From assembly GCF_025137375.1 (NCBI RefSeq), contig NZ_CP073720.1:4488501-4552500 (forward strand): a DNA stretch of 64,000 nt, given 5' to 3'. The position numbers were made by a program, and so were the translations under genes. The notes under the pieces were generated by a model. The model had not been told where the DNA came from. It worked only from the letters and a program-made list of their open reading frames with translations, and searched no databases. This DNA comes from Dactylosporangium fulvum (GTDB taxonomy: Bacteria > Actinomycetota > Actinomycetes > Mycobacteriales > Micromonosporaceae). This document shows positions 61,177-64,000 of the stretch, in pieces (position 1 is the stretch's first letter; each line of letters opens with the position of its first letter).

Positions 61177-62760
61177 CTACGCGGCATCGCGATGCTGGCG
61201 GTGGGGTTCATCGGCTTCGACGCCCGGACCGAGGTCCGCGGGCCCTTCGATCGGCTTGAGGAAGCCTCTGACGGCGGGTGCGAGCGCGCCGAGTTGGTTC
61301 ATCTTCTTCGGAACCGCCCGACCGGCGTACCGCAGGTCGGTGTGGCCGTTGTGGTCGGGGGTCGCGAGCGGCTGGTGGATCTCCGTGAATCCACCGTGCG
61401 GCAGGCGCCGGATGATGCCGGTCTCCACGCCGTGTGCCAGCACCTGCCGGTCGTGCTGCTGCAGCCCCAGACAGATGCGGTGGGTGATCCAGTACGCCAG
61501 CGGTGGTAGGAGTAGCAGCCCGAGCCGGCCGGCCCAGGTCATCGCGTTGGTGCTGATGTTGAACGTGAGGGCGATGACATCGCCGGCGCCGGCGATGGTC
61601 AGCACGAGGTAGAAGGTGACGGCCATGGCACCCAGCGCGGTGCGGGTCGGAGCATCCCGCGGGCGAACGAGCAGGTGATGCTCCCGGTTGTCCCGACGCA
61701 CCCGCGCCTCGATGAACGGGTAGGCCATGGGCACTGCGAAGAGGAGGCCGGGTAGCACCACCGCCGCCCAGAAGATCGGCGGGACGGCATACCCGTCGCC
61801 GATCGGGAGCGTGAGCTCCCAGGGCGGCATCAGCCGAACCGCGCCGTCGAGGAACATGACGTACCAGGCCGGCTGCGACAACGCCGACACGTCCGCTGCC
61901 CGCGCCGGCCCGAAGAGCCACACCGGGTTGACCTGGACCATGCCACCGAGCAACGCGATCACCGCGAAGACGAACATGAGCAGCCCGGCCCGCTGCATCG
62001 CGTACCGTGGGAACATACGCTCGCCCTCGACGGCCGTTTTCCTCCGGCGCGGATCCGGCCACTGGATCGGCTTCTGCCGCAGCCGAAGTCCTATTTGGAC
62101 GAGCATCAGCGCCGCCAGAATTCCGGGCAGCAGCAGCACGTGGAGCAGGTACATGCGACCGATGATCACGTCGCCCGGAAACTCGCCGCCGAAGATCGAC
62201 GACGCCAGCCAGGTGCCGGCCACGGGTATCGACAGCAGGATGCCCTGCAGGATCTGCATGCCGGTGCCTGACATGCCGTCGTCCATCATCATGTAGCCGG
62301 TGTAGCCGGTGACCAGGCCGGTCCAGAACACCAGCAGGCCGATGGTCCACTTCAGCTTCCGCGGCTTTCGGAATGCGCCGGTGAAGAAGACCCGCAGCAG
62401 ATATATGACGATCGCCGCCATGAACAGCAGCGCTGCCCAGTGGTGCATCTGACGCATCAGCAGCCCGCCGCGGACGTCGAACGAGATGTCCAATGCGGAG
62501 GCGTAGGCCGCGGACATGTGCGTTCCCTGCAACGGCGTGTACGACCCGTCGTACACCACATCTTCCATCGAAGGATCGAAGAGGAGCGCCAGCAACGTGC
62601 CGGTGACAGCGAGCACGACGAATGAGTACAGCGCGATTTCGCCCAACAGGAACGACCAGTGGTCGGGAAAGACCCGGTTGAGCACGCCGCGTAACGGCGT
62701 GACGGCCCCTAGCCGGGAATCCGCTGCGCTACCGGTCTTGCCAGTGCTGCGCTTGTTCAT
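61177..62760 (-). CDS. Orphan QcrB-type cytochrome b with non-canonical haem ligands
   Basis: The 527-residue protein follows actinobacterial QcrB closely: PDHWSFLLGEIALYSFVVLA, RGGLLMRQMHHWAALLF, RVFFTGAFRKPRKLKW, GYTGYMMMDDGMSGTGMQI and RMYLLHVLLLPGILAAL. In canonical QcrB the second His of each haem pair lies 14 or 15 residues after the first. Here those positions are Tyr (IVIYLLR) and Gln (MLVQIGL). No qcrA, qcrC or cytochrome oxidase gene is adjacent. It is either a degenerate paralogue or a cytochrome b with altered haem binding. ATG at 62760 is the likely start. Confidence 0.85.
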   Translation of the reverse strand: MNKRSTGKTGSAADSRLGAVTPLRGVLNRVFPDHWSFLLGEIALYSFVVLAVTGTLLALLFDPSMEDVVYDGSYTPLQGTHMSAAYASALDISFDVRGGLLMRQMHHWAALLFMAAIVIYLLRVFFTGAFRKPRKLKWTIGLLVFWTGLVTGYTGYMMMDDGMSGTGMQILQGILLSIPVAGTWLASSIFGGEFPGDVIIGRMYLLHVLLLPGILAALMLVQIGLRLRQKPIQWPDPRRRKTAVEGERMFPRYAMQRAGLLMFVFAVIALLGGMVQVNPVWLFGPARAADVSALSQPAWYVMFLDGAVRLMPPWELTLPIGDGYAVPPIFWAAVVLPGLLFAVPMAYPFIEARVRRDNREHHLLVRPRDAPTRTALGAMAVTFYLVLTIAGAGDVIALTFNISTNAMTWAGRLGLLLLPPLAYWITHRICLGLQQHDRQVLAHGVETGIIRRLPHGGFTEIHQPLATPDHNGHTDLRYAGRAVPKKMNQLGALAPAVRGFLKPIEGPADLGPGVEADEPHRQHRDAA

Positions 62761-62893
62761 GTCCAGGCCCCTGCTCGTGGAGTTGCGCCGCGCGGATCGT
62801 TCGTGCGACGTCCGTTCGAACATCAAGACGTGGGCGAGCCGAGGTTTGTGAGATCGCGGCCCCGTGACGCATGTCACCCTCCGCGGCCGCCGA

Positions 62894-63418
62894 TCATGCG
62901 ATGCGCTGTGCCAGGAGTGTGCATGCGTCGTCGCCGGCGGCGTCGAAGTCGAGCTGGCCGAGGACGGCCGCCGGCTGCCCACCGGCGATCCGGTCGGAGA
63001 GCAGGTCGATGCCCTCGTCCAAAGGGCCTCGCTTGATCAGGCCGTCGGTGTAGAGCAGCACCGAGTGCCCAGGGAGCAGTTGGTGCGACTGCTGTGCGAG
63101 CGACGCTGCAGGGAACACCCCTAGCAGCGGCCCCTGGGGGTTCGGCAGGCACGTCGTCGCCCGGTCGCCGTCCGCCAGCAGCAGCGGTGGATGTCCGGCG
63201 CGCGCCCAGCGCAGCTGACCCGTGCCCGGGCGGTACGTCGCGATGACAGCGGTGGCGGTTGTCACGGTGCCGGTGCGGCACAGCAGCATGTTGAGCCGGG
63301 ACAGGATCGTCGCCGGTGGGTGGCCCTCGGTGGCGTACGCGGCCGTCGCGTACCGCAAGCCGATCATCGTCTCGACGGCCTCCAGTCCGTGCCCGATGGC
63401 GTCGCCGACGCCAGGAGC
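62894..63418 (-). pseudogene. SpoIIE/PP2C-type phosphatase, 5'-truncated at the CRISPR array
   Basis: The minus strand encodes the C-terminal ~170 residues of a SpoIIE-type serine phosphatase: GDAIGHGLEAVETM (metal-binding GDxxGHG), RWARAGHPPLLLADGD and HSVLLYTDGLIKR (Asp of motif GL). It begins right at the last (degenerate) repeat of the I-E array. The PAS/GAF sensor and the first metal-binding Asp that should precede it are missing. The frame runs on through repeats to 63709, but that part is repeat-derived. Function is probably lost. Confidence 0.75.
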
Positions 63419-64000
63419 GGACCACCCCTGCGCACGCGGGGAAGACACGGCAAACAGCGCCAAAATGATGGTGCTCAAGGGACCCCCGCGTGCGCGGGGA
63501 AGACGGGCTCTCCGGACATCAGGGCCGCGTACGCGCAGGACCACCCCCGCGTGCGCGGGGAAGACAATGGCCGTGTGAACGTGGTCAAGGCTGCTGTAGG
63601 ACCACCCCCGCGTGCGCGGGGAAGACCCCCGTTTCGGCGGGGTGGCCGCTATGGACACATGGACCACCCCCGCGTGCGCGGGGAAGACGTGATTGCCCGC
63701 CCGCGCCACACATAAGAGTCAGGACCACCCCCGCGTGCGCGGGGAAGACTGTCGGATGAACGTCGCCTGGCCGGTGACCTCGGGACCACCCCCGCGTGCG
63801 CGGGGAAGACCAGACCGGCACCGTCACCGACGGCAGCCACGTCGGACCACCCCCGCGTGCGCGGGAAAGACGTTACCCACCGCTACCTCCCCTTGGCCGC
63901 GTCTGGACCACCCCCGCGTGCGCGGGGAAGACGCGATCGTCTACGCCTGGACCCATTTCGAGGCCGGACCACCCCCGCGTGCGCGGGGAAGACGGACGAA
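63419..64000 (-). CRISPR. Type I-E CRISPR array, at least 10 repeats, continuing past the window
   Basis: Repeats of 28 bases (plus strand GGACCACCCCCGCGTG... ending CGGGGAAGAC) start at 63419, 63477, 63538, 63599, 63661, 63722, 63783, 63844, 63905 and 63966, with 30-34-base spacers. In crRNA orientation the repeat is GTCTTCCCCGCGCACG...GGTCC on the minus strand, like E. coli I-E repeats. The two leftmost copies are degenerate (63419-63446 and 63477-63504), as expected at the trailer, so the leader lies beyond 64000. One more repeat (63844) has GGGAAAGAC. No I-E cas gene is in the window. Confidence 0.95.

Noticed and set aside
63191..63840. Short proteins rich in PPRARGR, FPAHAGV or SPRTRGW
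   Set aside because: They are translations of the type I-E CRISPR repeats, a known annotation artefact, not genes.

Overview
The window is high-GC DNA (G or C dominates third codon positions, GTG starts are frequent) from a filamentous or soil-type actinomycete. The repertoire fits: FadR, XRE-cupin and SARP-type regulators, SigE and ECF42 sigma factors, Tat-exported hydrolases, a CopC-CopD fusion, a QcrB-type cytochrome b, and type I-C plus type I-E CRISPR arrays. A Micromonosporaceae-like host is my guess; no marker gene in the window fixes the genus.

Layout. (1) 1-8.7 kb is a catabolic island: a divergent, window-truncated enolase-superfamily dehydratase, then a coupled operon of a FadR-type repressor, an SDR dehydrogenase, an SMP-30 lactonase and a LarA-like nickel racemase/epimerase, followed by a 1151-residue Tat-exported carbohydrate-active protein. 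A 17-bp palindrome occurs in the divergent promoter region and again before the exported protein, suggesting one regulon. (2) 8.8-34 kb is a patchwork of ordinary genes (methyltransferase, SUMF1-like protein, two sigma systems, phospholipase C, a HEAT-repeat protein, phosphoesterase, LysE exporter) and mobile debris: a frameshifted cytosine methylase, a Tn7/Tn552-like transposase (TniA/TniB-type) fragment with a recombinase, transposon-end repeats at three places, a complete IS5-family element, a group II intron 3' end in a dead transposase, and ArsR, LysR, ABC and SRA-HNH remnants.

(3) 33.8-43.4 kb is a complete type I-C CRISPR-Cas locus, cas3-cas5-cas8c-cas7-cas4-cas1-cas2, with an 11-repeat array before it and an 8-repeat array after it. 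Both arrays share one repeat and nearly identical leaders. (4) 43.4-51 kb holds a methyltransferase abutting array 2, an aldo-keto reductase divergent from a LysR regulator, and an XRE-cupin regulator heading an SsuABC-like importer operon with an amidohydrolase. (5) 51-63.4 kb contains an HNH remnant, a frameshifted HAD hydrolase, a MerR regulator divergent from a polysaccharide deacetylase, a cystathionine beta-synthase-like enzyme divergent from a second SsuABC-like importer that runs into ycnI and copC-copD genes, an orphan cytochrome b lacking two expected haem ligands, and a 5'-truncated SpoIIE-type phosphatase. (6) From 63.4 kb to the edge is a type I-E array, read on the minus strand, whose degenerate trailer end abuts the phosphatase.

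How the parts may work together: the exported protein probably releases sugars or sugar acids outside the cell. SDR, lactonase, epimerase and dehydratase could then oxidise, hydrolyse, epimerise and dehydrate them under FadR-type control. The two SsuABC-like importers are each tied to their own regulator or enzymes, but their substrates cannot be read from the sequence.
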